Below, piece after piece: positions 51,415 to 61,636 of a DNA stretch of 64,000 nucleotides. The translations under genes were made by a program, and so were the position numbers. The notes under the pieces were generated by a model that saw only the letters and a list, made by a program, of their open reading frames with translations, made no database searches and had not been told where the DNA came from. The DNA is taken from contig JAUHWL010000002.1 of assembly GCA_030424545.1 (NCBI GenBank), forward strand, positions 1-64,000, given 5' to 3'. Source of the stretch: Bacteroidia bacterium. GTDB lineage: Bacteria; Bacteroidota; Bacteroidia; Flavobacteriales; Schleiferiaceae. Each line of letters starts with the position of its first letter. The first letter of the stretch is position 1.

Positions 51415-52214
51415 ATAAATTCTATGGTTATTTGGTCTTTTAATCTTATTCCCAACAATTCTGTTGCGCCTCCCATGGTATCGCTACCTGATTTAAAAAT
51501 GGCAACCTCAAGCAATCCCGCAGCATTGAAAATGGCAATGGCTTTTCCGTCTTCTGTTTCTTCGTAGTAATGTTTAAAAATCTTGGTTATCGGTTTTCTG
51601 CCTTTTGGCAATAACACAGAAAAATCTCGGCCCTTGGCGTCTTCCAATACTTGTTTTTCTGAAATATTTGTTACCAAGTTTCCAAATCTGTCTACATAAA
51701 TCACGGTTCCAATTAATCTTTTTCCACCTTCTTTTAATACAGGATTGGGCAAAGATGCTTTTTTATAATCATCTACCGCGCGGCCAAGCAAATCTGTTTT
51801 TCCTCCACGGGCTAAATGGCCTGCTACGCGCGCAAAAATATCTCTTGCCGAAACCAATTCTGGCGCATTTCGCAAATCAATTTCTATAAGCTGGTCGGGT
51901 TTATAATCTGGGTTTATCATAGAAAGCACACCATTGTTTGCTGCAACAAACAGGTGGCCATTCATTTTCATTACCAAATGTTTTTTGTGGGGCAGTGCTT
52001 CTTCGTCTACACAAATTAAATGGATTGTACCTGTTGGGAAATGATGGTAAGCATTGCCTAAAATAAACGCGGCCTCTACAATATTAAATGCTTGTACGTG
52101 ATGCGTTACATCTACAATATATGGGTGGTCTATTTCACGGTGCAACGCACCTTTTAAAGCGGCAACATAATGGTCTTTTAAACCGTAGTCTGATGTTATT
52201 GTAATCACAGCCAT
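51411..52214 (-). CDS. SAM hydroxide adenosyltransferase (DUF62) family protein
   Basis: 267 residues from the ATG at 52214 (MAVITITSDYGLKDHYVAALKG); a start at 52226 adds four residues. The family hydrolyses S-adenosylmethionine to adenosine and methionine. The N-terminal TSDYGLKDHYV aspartate region and the later YVDRFGNLVTNI motif fit. It heads the transcript continuing through ABM, gldF, gldG and DUF4340. A TACTTTTG -7 element lies upstream. Confidence 0.88.
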   Translation of the reverse strand: MAVITITSDYGLKDHYVAALKGALHREIDHPYIVDVTHHVQAFNIVEAAFILGNAYHHFPTGTIHLICVDEEALPHKKHLVMKMNGHLFVAANNGVLSMINPDYKPDQLIEIDLRNAPELVSARDIFARVAGHLARGGKTDLLGRAVDDYKKASLPNPVLKEGGKRLIGTVIYVDRFGNLVTNISEKQVLEDAKGRDFSVLLPKGRKPITKIFKHYYEETEDGKAIAIFNAAGLLEVAIFKSGSDTMGGATELLGIRLKDQITIEFI

Positions 52215-52268
52215 TTTTGTGCCCAAGCAAATAGAAATTTTGTTGTGTTAAAAGCTTTTCTTTGCGCC

Positions 52269-52276
52269 CAAAAGTA
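52269..52276 (-). promoter_or_regulatory. -7 element for the DUF62-gldFG transcript
   Basis: The minus strand reads TACTTTTG, identical to the element before the amino-acid dehydrogenase gene, 55 bp upstream of the ATG at 52214. Confidence 0.45.
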
Positions 52277-52314
52277 CTTAATTTCGGTAACCCGTAATCT
52301 AATTTTTATCCCGT

Positions 52315-53286
52315 TTGACAGAGAAAATACTACAAATTGAAGATGCAGACCCAAACGCGGTTTATGGCACAAACAATAAATACATTGCTATTTTAAATAG
52401 CCACTTTTCTAAATTAAAAATTACAGCCAGAGGCCATCAAATAAAAGTGAATGGCGAGGCAGAACAAATAGAAGATTTTGAAAAAAAGCTCGCGCTTATT
52501 ATTGAGCATATTGCTAAATACAATGCCATTACAGAGAACCAAATGGAGCGTATTTTAGGCGAAGGCAATGATGATGATTACCGTAAATTAAGAGATCATG
52601 ATGATGTTTTGGTGCATGGTGTGCGCGGCAGATTGATTAAGGCACGCACGCTTAACCAAAAAAGAATGGTTAAAGAGTGCGATGTTAACGATATGCTTTT
52701 TGCCATTGGCCCAGCCGGAACGGGCAAAACGTATACGGGGGTAGCGTTGGCCGTGCGTGCGCTTAAAAATAAAGAGGTGCGCAGAATTATTTTAACGCGC
52801 CCTGCCGTAGAAGCCGGAGAAAACCTAGGTTTTTTACCTGGCGATTTAAAAGAAAAATTAGATCCGTATTTGCGCCCGTTGTACGATGCACTGCGCGATA
52901 TGATTCCGCATGAAAAATTAGAAAACTATATTGAATCTGGCGTAATAGAAATTGCCCCGTTGGCGTTTATGCGCGGCCGCACGTTAGACCATGCTTTTGT
53001 AATTTTAGACGAGGCCCAAAACACAACCCACGCTCAAATGAAAATGTTTTTAACGCGCATGGGCAAATCTGCTAAGTTTATTATTACGGGAGATACCACC
53101 CAAATAGACCTACCCAAAAATCAACGTTCTGGCTTGGTTTCGGCTTTGGCCATTTTACAAGAAACAAAAGGTATTTCGGTAGTAACCTTAGATCATATAG
53201 ATGTTATCCGCCACGAGTTGGTAAAAGATATTATTAAAGCATATAGCAAAGAAGAAAATATAATTCATGAGCACACAAAAAAATAG
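52315..53286 (+). CDS. PhoH family ATPase
   Basis: 323 residues starting at TTG (52315), since no ATG precedes the conserved region. N-terminal KH-like domain (about 25-70), then the PhoH P-loop domain with Walker A GPAGTGKT (132-139) and Walker [10 protein letters not shown]. PhoH-like proteins are cytoplasmic ATPases linked to RNA metabolism. Its end overlaps purC by 20 bp. Confidence 0.9.
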   Translation: MTEKILQIEDADPNAVYGTNNKYIAILNSHFSKLKITARGHQIKVNGEAEQIEDFEKKLALIIEHIAKYNAITENQMERILGEGNDDDYRKLRDHDDVLVHGVRGRLIKARTLNQKRMVKECDVNDMLFAIGPAGTGKTYTGVALAVRALKNKEVRRIILTRPAVEAGENLGFLPGDLKEKLDPYLRPLYDALRDMIPHEKLENYIESGVIEIAPLAFMRGRTLDHAFVILDEAQNTTHAQMKMFLTRMGKSAKFIITGDTTQIDLPKNQRSGLVSALAILQETKGISVVTLDHIDVIRHELVKDIIKAYSKEENIIHEHTKK

Positions 53287-54220
53287 TTTCGAGTTTTCTG
53301 GCCAAACCGCGGTTTATCACGGTAAAGTAAGAGATGTTTACAGCTTGCAAAACAACCTTTTGGTAATGGTTGCTTCAGATAGAATATCTGCTTTTGATGC
53401 AATTTTGCCCAAAACAATTCCACACAAAGGGCAAGTGCTAAACCAAATTGCAGAGCACTTTTTAGATGCCACGGCAGATATCATCCCCAACTGGAAAATT
53501 GCTACGCCAGATCCTGTGGCCACGGTTGGTCATCGCGCAGAGCCGTTTAAAATAGAAATGGTTATAAGAGGCTATTTAAGTGGACATGCTGCTCGCGAAT
53601 ACAAGGCTGGCAAACGCATACTTTGTGGTGTTGCCATGCCCGAAGGAATGGTGGAAAACGATAAATTTCCCACGCCCATTATTACTCCGGCAACCAAAGC
53701 AGAACAAGGAGATCATGACGAGGATATTTCTAAAGAAGACATTCTGAAAAAAGGAATTGTATCTGAGAATGATTATAAAATTCTAGAAGAAACAACACAA
53801 AAGCTTTTTGCTCGCGGACAAGAAATGGCGGCCAAACAAGGGCTAATTTTGGTAGATACCAAATATGAATTCGGTAAATTGGCAGACGACACCATTGTGT
53901 TGATTGATGAAATTCACACCCCAGATTCCTCTCGATATTTTTACAAAGAAGGCTATGAAGAGCGCCAAAAAAAGGGTGAAAAACAAAAACAACTAAGCAA
54001 AGAGTTTGTACGCGAATGGCTGATTGAAAACGGATTTCAGGGGTTAGAGGGACAGCAAATTCCGCCAATACCAGATCAATTTGTGCAAACGGTTTCTGAT
54101 AGATATGTAGAGCTTTTTGAAAGCATTACAGGAAAAACATTTATACCCGCCACACTAGAAAATGTTAATGAACGTATTTATAACAACGTAGAAAATTGTT
54201 TGAAATCAATTAAAATCTAA
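53267..54220 (+). CDS. purC: Phosphoribosylaminoimidazole-succinocarboxamide synthase
   Basis: 317 residues; joins CAIR and aspartate in purine synthesis (SAICAR synthase). Motifs [18 protein letters not shown] and [14 protein letters not shown] near the N-terminus and [22 protein letters not shown] later. Belongs to the longer Bacteroidota/eukaryote-like subtype rather than the ~240-residue form. Start overlaps phoH; the stop abuts the next gene directly. Confidence 0.95.
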   Translation: MSTQKNSFEFSGQTAVYHGKVRDVYSLQNNLLVMVASDRISAFDAILPKTIPHKGQVLNQIAEHFLDATADIIPNWKIATPDPVATVGHRAEPFKIEMVIRGYLSGHAAREYKAGKRILCGVAMPEGMVENDKFPTPIITPATKAEQGDHDEDISKEDILKKGIVSENDYKILEETTQKLFARGQEMAAKQGLILVDTKYEFGKLADDTIVLIDEIHTPDSSRYFYKEGYEERQKKGEKQKQLSKEFVREWLIENGFQGLEGQQIPPIPDQFVQTVSDRYVELFESITGKTFIPATLENVNERIYNNVENCLKSIKI

Positions 54221-54811
54221 ATGATGAAAAAATTTATCCTTCTTTTCTTAATCGTAACAGGAAGTTTTGCCCAAGCACAACTGTTAGACTTTGGCGTAAT
54301 GGGTGGGTTAAACGTTCCTAATTTTAAAATCAAAGACAGCAGCCCCTCCATTTCTGATATAAATCTGGATAGTGAAGCTGGTTTCCATATTGGTGCCATG
54401 TTGCGCATAAATTTGGTTATGCTGTACGTACAACCAGAATTATTGTATACAAAGGTGAGTACAGATTATGCGTTTAAGGCAGATGCAGTGCCAACCAGCG
54501 GCACATACAATTTACAGCGTTTAGATATTCCCGTTCCTGTGGGTTTAAAGCTTGGTCCTGCCGCAATTTTTGCAGGTCCAGTAGCGAGCATAAACTTAAG
54601 CTCGCCCAACCAAATATTTGATGACGGTTATAAAAAGGCAACATTAGGCTATCAAGTAGGAGCCGGAATTAAGTTTATTGGTATTCTGGCCGAAGTGAAA
54701 TATGAAGGCGCATTTCATTCGCATTCTGGTACTGCAGTTGTTGCTGGCCAAGAGTTTGATTTAGACGGACGTATGAACCAATTGGTGATTAGCGTTGGAT
54801 ACTTCTTTTAA
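54221..54811 (+). CDS. Small outer-membrane beta-barrel protein (PorT-like family)
   Basis: 196 residues with a signal peptide (1-19, cleavage after AQA), then about eight amphipathic strands (GVMGGLNVPNF, GFHIGAMLRINL, YQVGAGIKF) and a terminal aromatic SVGYFF. This is the PorT/outer-membrane beta-barrel pattern of Bacteroidota. Begins immediately after the purC stop. Role unknown. Confidence 0.8.
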   Translation: MMKKFILLFLIVTGSFAQAQLLDFGVMGGLNVPNFKIKDSSPSISDINLDSEAGFHIGAMLRINLVMLYVQPELLYTKVSTDYAFKADAVPTSGTYNLQRLDIPVPVGLKLGPAAIFAGPVASINLSSPNQIFDDGYKKATLGYQVGAGIKFIGILAEVKYEGAFHSHSGTAVVAGQEFDLDGRMNQLVISVGYFF

Positions 54812-54817
54812 CCAAGA

Positions 54818-55585
54818 TTATTCTCCTAGCCAGCTTTTAAACGCCTTTGTACGGTCTCGTGCAACAATAATCAACTCGTCTTCCAATCCGTTTATGGTTA
54901 TTTTTAAACGGCTGTTGCTATAAGCCACAATGTTATTAGCTGCAGCTAAACTCAAAATAAATCCGCGATTAATTCTAAAAAAGTGTTCGGGGTTAAGTTC
55001 TGTTTCTATAAAATCTAGAGAGCTTTCTAATACATAAGAGCGTTTGTCTGATGTAAAAATGTAGTTGGCTTTTTCTTTACTATAAAACGCCAAAACATCG
55101 GCTACCGCAATACTTTTTAGTTGTGTACCAACTTTAACCATAAACCTTTTTTTGTACTGTGTGTTTTGGGCATTTCCTGCATTTTGAATGATGGCGGCAA
55201 GTGCTTTTAAATCTGGATTCGATTCTTTTTTAGTTAGGTGTTTAAACTTGGCAATGGCTTTTTCTAAATCTTCTGGTTTTACTGGTTTTAGCAAATAATC
55301 TATGCCGTTGGTTTTAAAGGCTTCAATGGCGTAACTGTCATAAGCCGTTGTAAAAATAATAGGCGCGTTTATTTCGGTTTGCGCATAAATTTCAAAACTT
55401 AAATTATCGGCAAGTTGAATGTCAGAAAAAATGAGATCAACCTCGGGATGTGTATTAAAAAACACCAAGGATTCTTTTACACTTTCTAGCCTGTTAATGA
55501 TGTGGGCAGCAGGCTCAATATCCAGAATCATTTTTTCTAAACGCCTGGCGGCACGAGGCTCATCTTCTATAATTACAATGCGCAT
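54818..55585 (-). CDS. LytTR-family response regulator
   Basis: 255 residues: receiver domain (1-~120) with acidic pocket EDE (7-9), phosphorylation site Asp55 in FSDIQL, and KPVKP loop; LytTR DNA-binding domain (~150-255). The stop-start overlap of one base with the sensor kinase gene shows they form a pair. Likely controls the neighbouring TonB receptor cluster or envelope functions; the target is not visible. Confidence 0.92.
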   Translation of the reverse strand: MRIVIIEDEPRAARRLEKMILDIEPAAHIINRLESVKESLVFFNTHPEVDLIFSDIQLADNLSFEIYAQTEINAPIIFTTAYDSYAIEAFKTNGIDYLLKPVKPEDLEKAIAKFKHLTKKESNPDLKALAAIIQNAGNAQNTQYKKRFMVKVGTQLKSIAVADVLAFYSKEKANYIFTSDKRSYVLESSLDFIETELNPEHFFRINRGFILSLAAANNIVAYSNSRLKITINGLEDELIIVARDRTKAFKSWLGE

Positions 55586-56637
55586 TAGTTATGGTTTAGT
55601 TTAATGATGGGTAGTTCTACGGTAAACGTTTCTGTAGTTTTATTAATGGTAATTTCCTTGCCGCTTAAATAAGCGTAACGCTCTTTTATGTTGCTTAAAC
55701 CCGTATTTGTAGAGTGTTTAACAGCCGTTTTTTCTTGCAGATTATTGCTTACAACAATGCTATTGTTTCGCTTGGCAATGCTAATTTTTAAGGGCGAAGC
55801 ACTTGTAGCTTCGTTGTGTTTAACAGCATTTTCTACCAGGAGTTGTAAAGACATGGGTACCAAATATTCTTCATCATTGAGTTGCACATCAATGGTAATT
55901 TCTAGCTGATTTTCGAACCGGGTTTTTAACAGAAATGCAAACGACTGAATAAACGCTAGTTCTTTTTTCAGCGGCACCAAATCTTCGGTTTTTGTAGATA
56001 ATACGTAGCGGTATAAATCGCTAAGCTGATGAATAAACTTTACGGCCAAATCTTGGTTTTCGTACACCAACTCACTCAACACATTAAAGCTGTTGAATAG
56101 AAAATGTGGGTTTATTTGGTTTTGTAGCGCATTGTATTTGTGCACCATCATTTGTGTTTTTAGCCGTTCTTTTTCAACTTCAGATTTTCTCCAAGCATTT
56201 AAAAAACCAAAAAATGTGGCCACAAACGAAACTACAAATGCCACCTGAACGGCATACCAGCTATTTTGTAATAACTCTAATAAAGTAAGGTTTGGCAATT
56301 TTTGAAAGAAAACAAATTGCATAATGATTTGAACCACAATAAAAGCAACCGAGGCGTAAATCACCATGCTTACCAAACCTGCTAAACCGCGCAGTACGGG
56401 GCGTTTCATCCAAGAAATACGCTCGTCTAGTTTTACAATAATAATAGTGTGTCCTACCATTTGGGTGGCCCAAATCACAAAACTCCACAACGATACTTTA
56501 AGCAACACCACGGGATTGCTCCAATCTCCGTTGCCCCAAACCAGAGGCAAGCTTAGCGTGCTCATCACATAGATTCCTAAAAAATACTGCCAGTATTTTT
56601 TAGCGGGTTTAATCATGTCTTTGGTAAGTAGGGCCAT
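55585..56637 (-). CDS. LytS/YehU-type sensor histidine kinase
   Basis: 350 residues with four N-terminal membrane helices (about 18-35, 43-63, 84-108, 128-147), a linker coiled coil, and the His_kinase motif NQINPHFLFNSFN with His178, followed by an ATPase domain (N-box LLVENAVKHN). No extracellular sensor domain, so it may sense membrane state or a partner. Partner of the LytTR regulator. Confidence 0.92.
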   Translation of the reverse strand: MALLTKDMIKPAKKYWQYFLGIYVMSTLSLPLVWGNGDWSNPVVLLKVSLWSFVIWATQMVGHTIIIVKLDERISWMKRPVLRGLAGLVSMVIYASVAFIVVQIIMQFVFFQKLPNLTLLELLQNSWYAVQVAFVVSFVATFFGFLNAWRKSEVEKERLKTQMMVHKYNALQNQINPHFLFNSFNVLSELVYENQDLAVKFIHQLSDLYRYVLSTKTEDLVPLKKELAFIQSFAFLLKTRFENQLEITIDVQLNDEEYLVPMSLQLLVENAVKHNEATSASPLKISIAKRNNSIVVSNNLQEKTAVKHSTNTGLSNIKERYAYLSGKEITINKTTETFTVELPIIKLNHN

Positions 56638-56675
56638 GTTTTTGTGTTGTGCTATTTAAAACGTGATAATACGTT

Positions 56676-57080
56676 TTAATTTTTTGTTTTAAGTGTCATG
56701 CTTACGTTTTCGTTTACGGTAAAAATCATGTCTTCAAAATCTGGAGGGCCCATAAAACCGCGTGCGTTGTTAGAAAAACCGTAACCTTCTGTAGGGATGC
56801 CAAACGTGCCGGTATCCATTTTTCCATTGCTGTTTTCATCATGAAAAAAGCGGATGGCATATTTCCCGTTTTTAATGTCGTTGAATTTAACGGTTGCTAC
56901 GTTGTCTTTAATAACAATGATTTCCTGTCCAACTACTTCTTGTCTTTCGTTTACCAGCTCAAGCATCACCTTGCCGTTGCTATTTTCTAGGTTTATAATT
57001 TTTACATCAATTGTGTTTTGTGCATTTAAAAACAAAGTGGCAAATGCTAAAAGGGCTGTTATTGTTAATTTGTATTTCAT
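56676..57080 (-). CDS. DUF2141 exported protein
   Basis: 134 residues with a signal peptide (1-20) and a single DUF2141 beta-sandwich, including YAIRFFHDENSNGKMDTGTFGIPTEGYGFSNNA. DUF2141 proteins are exported and of unknown function, and often appear next to LytTR systems and TonB receptors in this phylum, as here. Confidence 0.88.
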   Translation of the reverse strand: MKYKLTITALLAFATLFLNAQNTIDVKIINLENSNGKVMLELVNERQEVVGQEIIVIKDNVATVKFNDIKNGKYAIRFFHDENSNGKMDTGTFGIPTEGYGFSNNARGFMGPPDFEDMIFTVNENVSMTLKTKN

Positions 57081-57111
57081 CTTGAAAAATATTTAGGGTT
57101 AAATGTATTTT

Positions 57112-57747
57112 TTATTTACAAAGGTTTTTTAGTCCCGCAACTTCGTCTTTGCCCCAGCTTGGGTAAAGTTCGGGCACTTGGTTAAGCTCATCCCAATTTG
57201 CGTAAAGTGTGTTTATTCTTGGGCAAAACTCTTCTACTTCTTTGCCAAAAAATTGGGCTTGGCCAACTTCGTTGCTCAATAACAAATATTGCGCTCTTGG
57301 GTTGTTTGGGTTTAGGCCCAATGCTTGGCCAATGGCTTGTCCAGATTTCATCATCATTTGCTGGCCGCGATTCATGGGGTCTATTACCAAACGTGCTGTG
57401 TAAAGCAAACTTTGTAGCGCATAAATTTCTGATTCTTTGTTGTTGATGGCCAACATCTCGTCTACCGATTTTTGAGCAGCGTCTAAATATGCATCGCGCT
57501 GTTCGTTGTTGTCATTCAACATAAAACTCATGCGGATATAAGCCTGCGCGTTGTAGTACAGCGGCAACCATTCTTTGGTTTCTACTTGGCTAATGCGCTT
57601 AAATTGGTTGGCAGATGCGGTTAAATCTTCTATGGTTTTGGCCTGGCCATATTGGGTTAACGCTTGCCCCAACGCTTGTTTAAAACTGGGTTGAGCTTGT
57701 GCGGCAAAAAGGGCAAAAACAATTGTAAGGGTGATTAAATGTTTCAT
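57112..57747 (-). CDS. Exported helical-repeat (TPR-like) protein
   Basis: 211 residues with a signal peptide (1-18) and a series of helix pairs (for example EWLPLYYNAQAYIRM and ESEIYALQSLLYTARL) resembling tetratricopeptide repeats. Ends with a Cys near the C-terminus. Lies between the TonB receptor and DUF2141 genes on the same strand with short gaps (19 and 31 bp), so it is probably part of one operon with the two-component system. Function unknown. Confidence 0.7.
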   Translation of the reverse strand: MKHLITLTIVFALFAAQAQPSFKQALGQALTQYGQAKTIEDLTASANQFKRISQVETKEWLPLYYNAQAYIRMSFMLNDNNEQRDAYLDAAQKSVDEMLAINNKESEIYALQSLLYTARLVIDPMNRGQQMMMKSGQAIGQALGLNPNNPRAQYLLLSNEVGQAQFFGKEVEEFCPRINTLYANWDELNQVPELYPSWGKDEVAGLKNLCK

Positions 57748-57766
57748 TTTAATGGGGGTTTTGTGA

Positions 57767-59926
57767 TTAATTAATTTTATCTAGTTGATTTTCTTTTCCG
57801 GTTTTACTTAGGGTAATAAAGCAGCCCACAAAAAAGAAGTGTTTGGCGCTGGGCAATATTTCTGTTCTTCCGTATGTGCCGTTGCTGTTGGGTGTGGGTG
57901 TGTAGTTGTAGCCGTAAATATTGTTGGCGCCCAACACATTGCTAAAGGCCGCATGAAAGATGATGTTGTCTCGGTACAAAAAACTCCAGTTTACATCTAG
58001 CGAAGAATAGGGCTTTAGTTTATCGGCCATAAAATTTGCTTGATTGGGGTTGTTGTGCGGTCTGGCGCTGCTCAGGCTTAATGTGGCGCCTATTTGGCTG
58101 CGCAGTTTCTGAATCCAATGTTTGTAAACCACCGAAATGGTGTGCGCATTGGTAAAGCTTGGTTTGGCCGCGTAAGGGTAGTTTAAATAATTGCGTTCTG
58201 AGTTTAAATAAGAATAAGAAATCCAGTAATCGCCATTTTTAATGGTTTTGGCATCTCTAAAATATAGGTCAACTCCATACACATAGCCATGGCCATTGTT
58301 GGTGTAAGCATTGGCATGTTGGTTGGTGTATTTTACTAGGTTGCTGTAATCTTTGGCGTAAAGCTCGGCTCTCAAGGTGCGCTTGTTCATCTGCTTATCA
58401 AAACTTAAGATGTAATGCGTTGCTTTTTCGTAGCTAATTTGGTTGTGTGCAATAAGTTGGGTGTTTATAGGGTCTTGATAAAACCAACCGTACGCAAAAG
58501 AAACCTGATTGTTTTTAGAGAGTTTATACGCCATAGAAATTCTTGGCGATACATTGGCTTGCGCCAAGTAGCTGCTGTATTCTGCACGCAGTCCTGCGTT
58601 AATCACAAATTTTGTTGAGGTGTAAAGTTTGGCCTCGGCAAAAGCAGCGGTTTTATTGTCGGTGTAAAAAGCGCTGCTGTCTGCGGCAAGATTTTTTACT
58701 TGATAGCTTTCTGCAAAGTTTTTGTAAAAATACTCGGTACCAAAACAGAGGTGAAACTTCTCGTTCGCCTCATGTATGGCCATGGCTTTTGCATGACTTC
58801 CTTTTAAAGTTTCGGTTAGCGTTGTGTGGGTTAAATCATAATAATTTTCATTGTAAGTAAAAGAAGCGCCACCTTTTAGCATCCATTTTTCAGCAATCAA
58901 CCCTTTCCAATTGGTGTTTACAAAACGGTTATTATTAGTTAGGTTGATGTTTTGCGTGCTTTGTTCTGTACCTAACAAGTTTTGTTGCTGAGACAAGTTA
59001 GATTGATCTATAGTAGCATACACTTTAAACAATCCGTTAAAGGCAGTTTTTTGCCTAAAATTTATTGCGCCACCAAAAGCTTCGGGTTGCTTGTTCCAGG
59101 TGTAGTTTTGGGGCATTACACTCATGTAGGGTTTTAAGTTCATGTAGTTGGCAGTGGCAGTTATGGCGCCATTCTTCCACATTTTTGTTCCAGCCAAATC
59201 GGCCCCAATGGTCATTAGGCTAATGTTTACCGATTCTTCTACCGGCATTTCGTTGGTGTTTAAAATAAGTACCGATGAAAGCGCTTGGCCATATTCGGCC
59301 GAATATCCGCCTGTGCTAAAAGCCGTACCGCTAAACATAAACGGGTTAAACCTTCCGCGTACAGCCATATTGGGTGCCGAGCTAGAGTAGGGCGCATGTA
59401 CCAAAATGCCATCTATGTAGGTGCCTGTTTCGTTGGCGCTTCCGCCATGCACAAACAGTTTGCCGCTTTCGCCATTGGTGCTTGTGCCGGGCAAGGTTTG
59501 CATGGCACCCGTAATATCGCCAAGGGCACCGGCCGTGGTAACTACATCTAAGCTATTCATCACCACTGCGTCTACAGATTCTCCTGTGCCGTACATCCCT
59601 GCCGTTACGGTAACTACATTTAATTTGTTAAAAGCTTCTTTTAAGGTGATGGTAAACGCAGGCATTGCGTTGGTTATGTAAATACGTTTTTTAAATGCTT
59701 TGTATCCAACAAACTGCACTTTTAATGTTGCCGAGTCATTCATCGGAGCATTAAATTCAAATTCACCGTCAACATTTGTTGATGCGCCAAAATAGGTACC
59801 TTCTAAAGAAACATTGCAACCAGGCAACAAATTTCCTTTTTGGTCTGTTACCGTTCCGCGGATATTTTGTCCTTGAAGAAAGGAGGCGAAAAAAAGAAAA
59901 GAAAATAAAAAATATGCTCTCATCAC
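57767..59926 (-). CDS. TonB-dependent receptor with carboxypeptidase-like N-terminal domain
   Basis: 719 residues: signal peptide (1-19), a CarboxypepD_reg-like domain (about 20-105) beginning NIRGTVTDQKGNLLPG, a plug domain (about 110-225) and a beta-barrel. No SusD-like partner gene adjoins. The C-terminus does not end in an aromatic residue but in a short charged extension (about 8 residues after LSK). Substrate unknown. First gene of the cluster that ends with the LytTR regulator. Confidence 0.88.
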   Translation of the reverse strand: MMRAYFLFSFLFFASFLQGQNIRGTVTDQKGNLLPGCNVSLEGTYFGASTNVDGEFEFNAPMNDSATLKVQFVGYKAFKKRIYITNAMPAFTITLKEAFNKLNVVTVTAGMYGTGESVDAVVMNSLDVVTTAGALGDITGAMQTLPGTSTNGESGKLFVHGGSANETGTYIDGILVHAPYSSSAPNMAVRGRFNPFMFSGTAFSTGGYSAEYGQALSSVLILNTNEMPVEESVNISLMTIGADLAGTKMWKNGAITATANYMNLKPYMSVMPQNYTWNKQPEAFGGAINFRQKTAFNGLFKVYATIDQSNLSQQQNLLGTEQSTQNINLTNNNRFVNTNWKGLIAEKWMLKGGASFTYNENYYDLTHTTLTETLKGSHAKAMAIHEANEKFHLCFGTEYFYKNFAESYQVKNLAADSSAFYTDNKTAAFAEAKLYTSTKFVINAGLRAEYSSYLAQANVSPRISMAYKLSKNNQVSFAYGWFYQDPINTQLIAHNQISYEKATHYILSFDKQMNKRTLRAELYAKDYSNLVKYTNQHANAYTNNGHGYVYGVDLYFRDAKTIKNGDYWISYSYLNSERNYLNYPYAAKPSFTNAHTISVVYKHWIQKLRSQIGATLSLSSARPHNNPNQANFMADKLKPYSSLDVNWSFLYRDNIIFHAAFSNVLGANNIYGYNYTPTPNSNGTYGRTEILPSAKHFFFVGCFITLSKTGKENQLDKIN

Positions 59927-60162
59927 TATGGTTTTTGTTTAGAATGTTAAGCCAGATTGGGAAGTGACTTTTAAAATTCTTGAGCGAAAGTGCGATGAGA
60001 ATCGCGGCTACAAAAAAGAAAAAGGATGAACCGTAGTATTTACCAGACCAACCGTAAATTTTGTTTGTTGCTGATGGACATTTGCTTTTATGCTTTTAAA
60101 AAAAGACGAAAGAAAAACATGGATTGCCGCGGAAATGCGAGGAATTGTGGTTGGGGCTACAA
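59927..60162. other. Intergenic gap without recognised genes
   Basis: 236 bp between the TonB receptor start and the exonuclease stop. A short GCGATGAGAATCGC palindrome is present (about 59990). No convincing coding sequence, RNA gene or terminator was seen. Confidence 0.5.
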
Positions 60163-61491
60163 TTAAAATTGGTGCACTTTTAAAGACCCCAACTGTATAA
60201 AATGGTGCACCACAGAATTTACATACGGGTGATGTACAATGGGCGTAAGCAATTTTTTTATGCGTGTTTTACTTTCTAAAACACTTTCTAGCTCATAAAA
60301 AAAGTAACCTTTTACCATGTAGTTTTCTATGAGTAGCGCACTTTTTTCGGTGGTTGTTCTGCCTTTGCCAATGGCCAAAAAGTTCGGTTGTTTAAACAGA
60401 GAATGCGTTAAACTTTCTAGGGGCATGGTTTGCCTTGCAGGTTTATAGGTATATCGCTTTAAAAAAGGTTCTAAATATCTCTGATCCTTTTCCATCAAGA
60501 TTATTTCTGTATCTACTTTATTTTCTACCAAGCGCTCTAGCACAAATTGATAAGCATCATCTTTTTCTTTAAAGTAAATAGCCGGTGGCCTCTGCTTTAC
60601 TTGGGCCACACGTAAAAAGGTTATGTTTTCGCCATCGGTTTCGGCAAAAATGCCAAAGTGTAAAAACTTGGTATTTATGCCTTTGTTAAACTTGGGTTTT
60701 AACTTGCGCAAGGCATCAAACGCTTTAATATGGGCAATGGCTTCGTTGCCGGTTTCTTCTATATGTATGTTGCTAGATTCTTGCTGAATATTTACCGCTT
60801 CTTGGTTGGTAGCTAAAAAGTGGCGATTGATGCTGTTTTGTAAATCGTTGCTTTTACCCACATAAATTACTTTGCCACGTGCGTTGTGTAAAAAATAAAC
60901 GCCCGTAACATTTTTTAGTCCGCGTACAATTTCTCTAAATGGGTGCTGGTTTTCGCTTTCTTCTACCGAGCTAGATAATTTGCTAATTGTTTTGCCAGTA
61001 TCTTTTTCAAGTAAAATTTTTAAAAGCTCAACGGTGGCGCGTGCATCGCCATCTGCGCGATGCCGATGTGTATTGCTAATGCCCAACTCTTTGCAAACAG
61101 ATTCTAACCCGTAGGTTTTTAATCCGGGAATTAATTCTTTGGTCAGGTCGATGGTGTCTAAGGTTTTGCGGTGAAAATCAAAACCCAAACGCTCAAATTC
61201 TAGTTGCACCACGCGGTAATCAAACTTTACGTTGTGCGCTACAAACACGGCATCTTCGGTAATTTTTACAATGCGTTTGGCAATCTCATAAAATTTAGGA
61301 GAACGCAATACCATGTTTTGGGTGATGCCTGTAATCTTGCTTACATATTGTTGGATGGGCGCTTCCGGATTTACCAGCGTGATAAACTGATCAATCACTT
61401 CTTTGCCGTTAAACAAAAACACAGCAATTTCCATGATGTGTTCTTGGTTAAACTTGCCCCCTGTGGTTTCTATGTCTATTACAGCATACAT
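60163..61491 (-). CDS. DEDDh exonuclease fused to a GIY-YIG domain
   Basis: 442 residues. N-terminal DNA polymerase III epsilon-like exonuclease (1-~165) with ExoI DIETTGG, ExoII and the HRADGDA ExoIII motif. Next comes a GIY-YIG nuclease domain (about 192-275) with GVYFLHNARGKVIYVGKS, then a C-terminal region of ~150 residues without assignment. The middle part resembles the nuclease domain of UvrC, and this fused form occurs across Bacteroidota. Probable role in DNA repair or processing; exact substrate unknown. Confidence 0.9.
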   Translation of the reverse strand: MYAVIDIETTGGKFNQEHIMEIAVFLFNGKEVIDQFITLVNPEAPIQQYVSKITGITQNMVLRSPKFYEIAKRIVKITEDAVFVAHNVKFDYRVVQLEFERLGFDFHRKTLDTIDLTKELIPGLKTYGLESVCKELGISNTHRHRADGDARATVELLKILLEKDTGKTISKLSSSVEESENQHPFREIVRGLKNVTGVYFLHNARGKVIYVGKSNDLQNSINRHFLATNQEAVNIQQESSNIHIEETGNEAIAHIKAFDALRKLKPKFNKGINTKFLHFGIFAETDGENITFLRVAQVKQRPPAIYFKEKDDAYQFVLERLVENKVDTEIILMEKDQRYLEPFLKRYTYKPARQTMPLESLTHSLFKQPNFLAIGKGRTTTEKSALLIENYMVKGYFFYELESVLESKTRIKKLLTPIVHHPYVNSVVHHFIQLGSLKVHQF

Positions 61492-61636
61492 AAATGAGAG
61501 CGCAAATTAAGTGTATTCGTTGCTTTTATTCAGGTTAAGTTTTTAAGTTAAATGAAGAACAGACTGAGCAGAATATCTTTAATACAATTGGAGTGTGCCA
61601 CTTTTTTGGAAAGCGGTTTCAAGCAAAATGAAAGTT

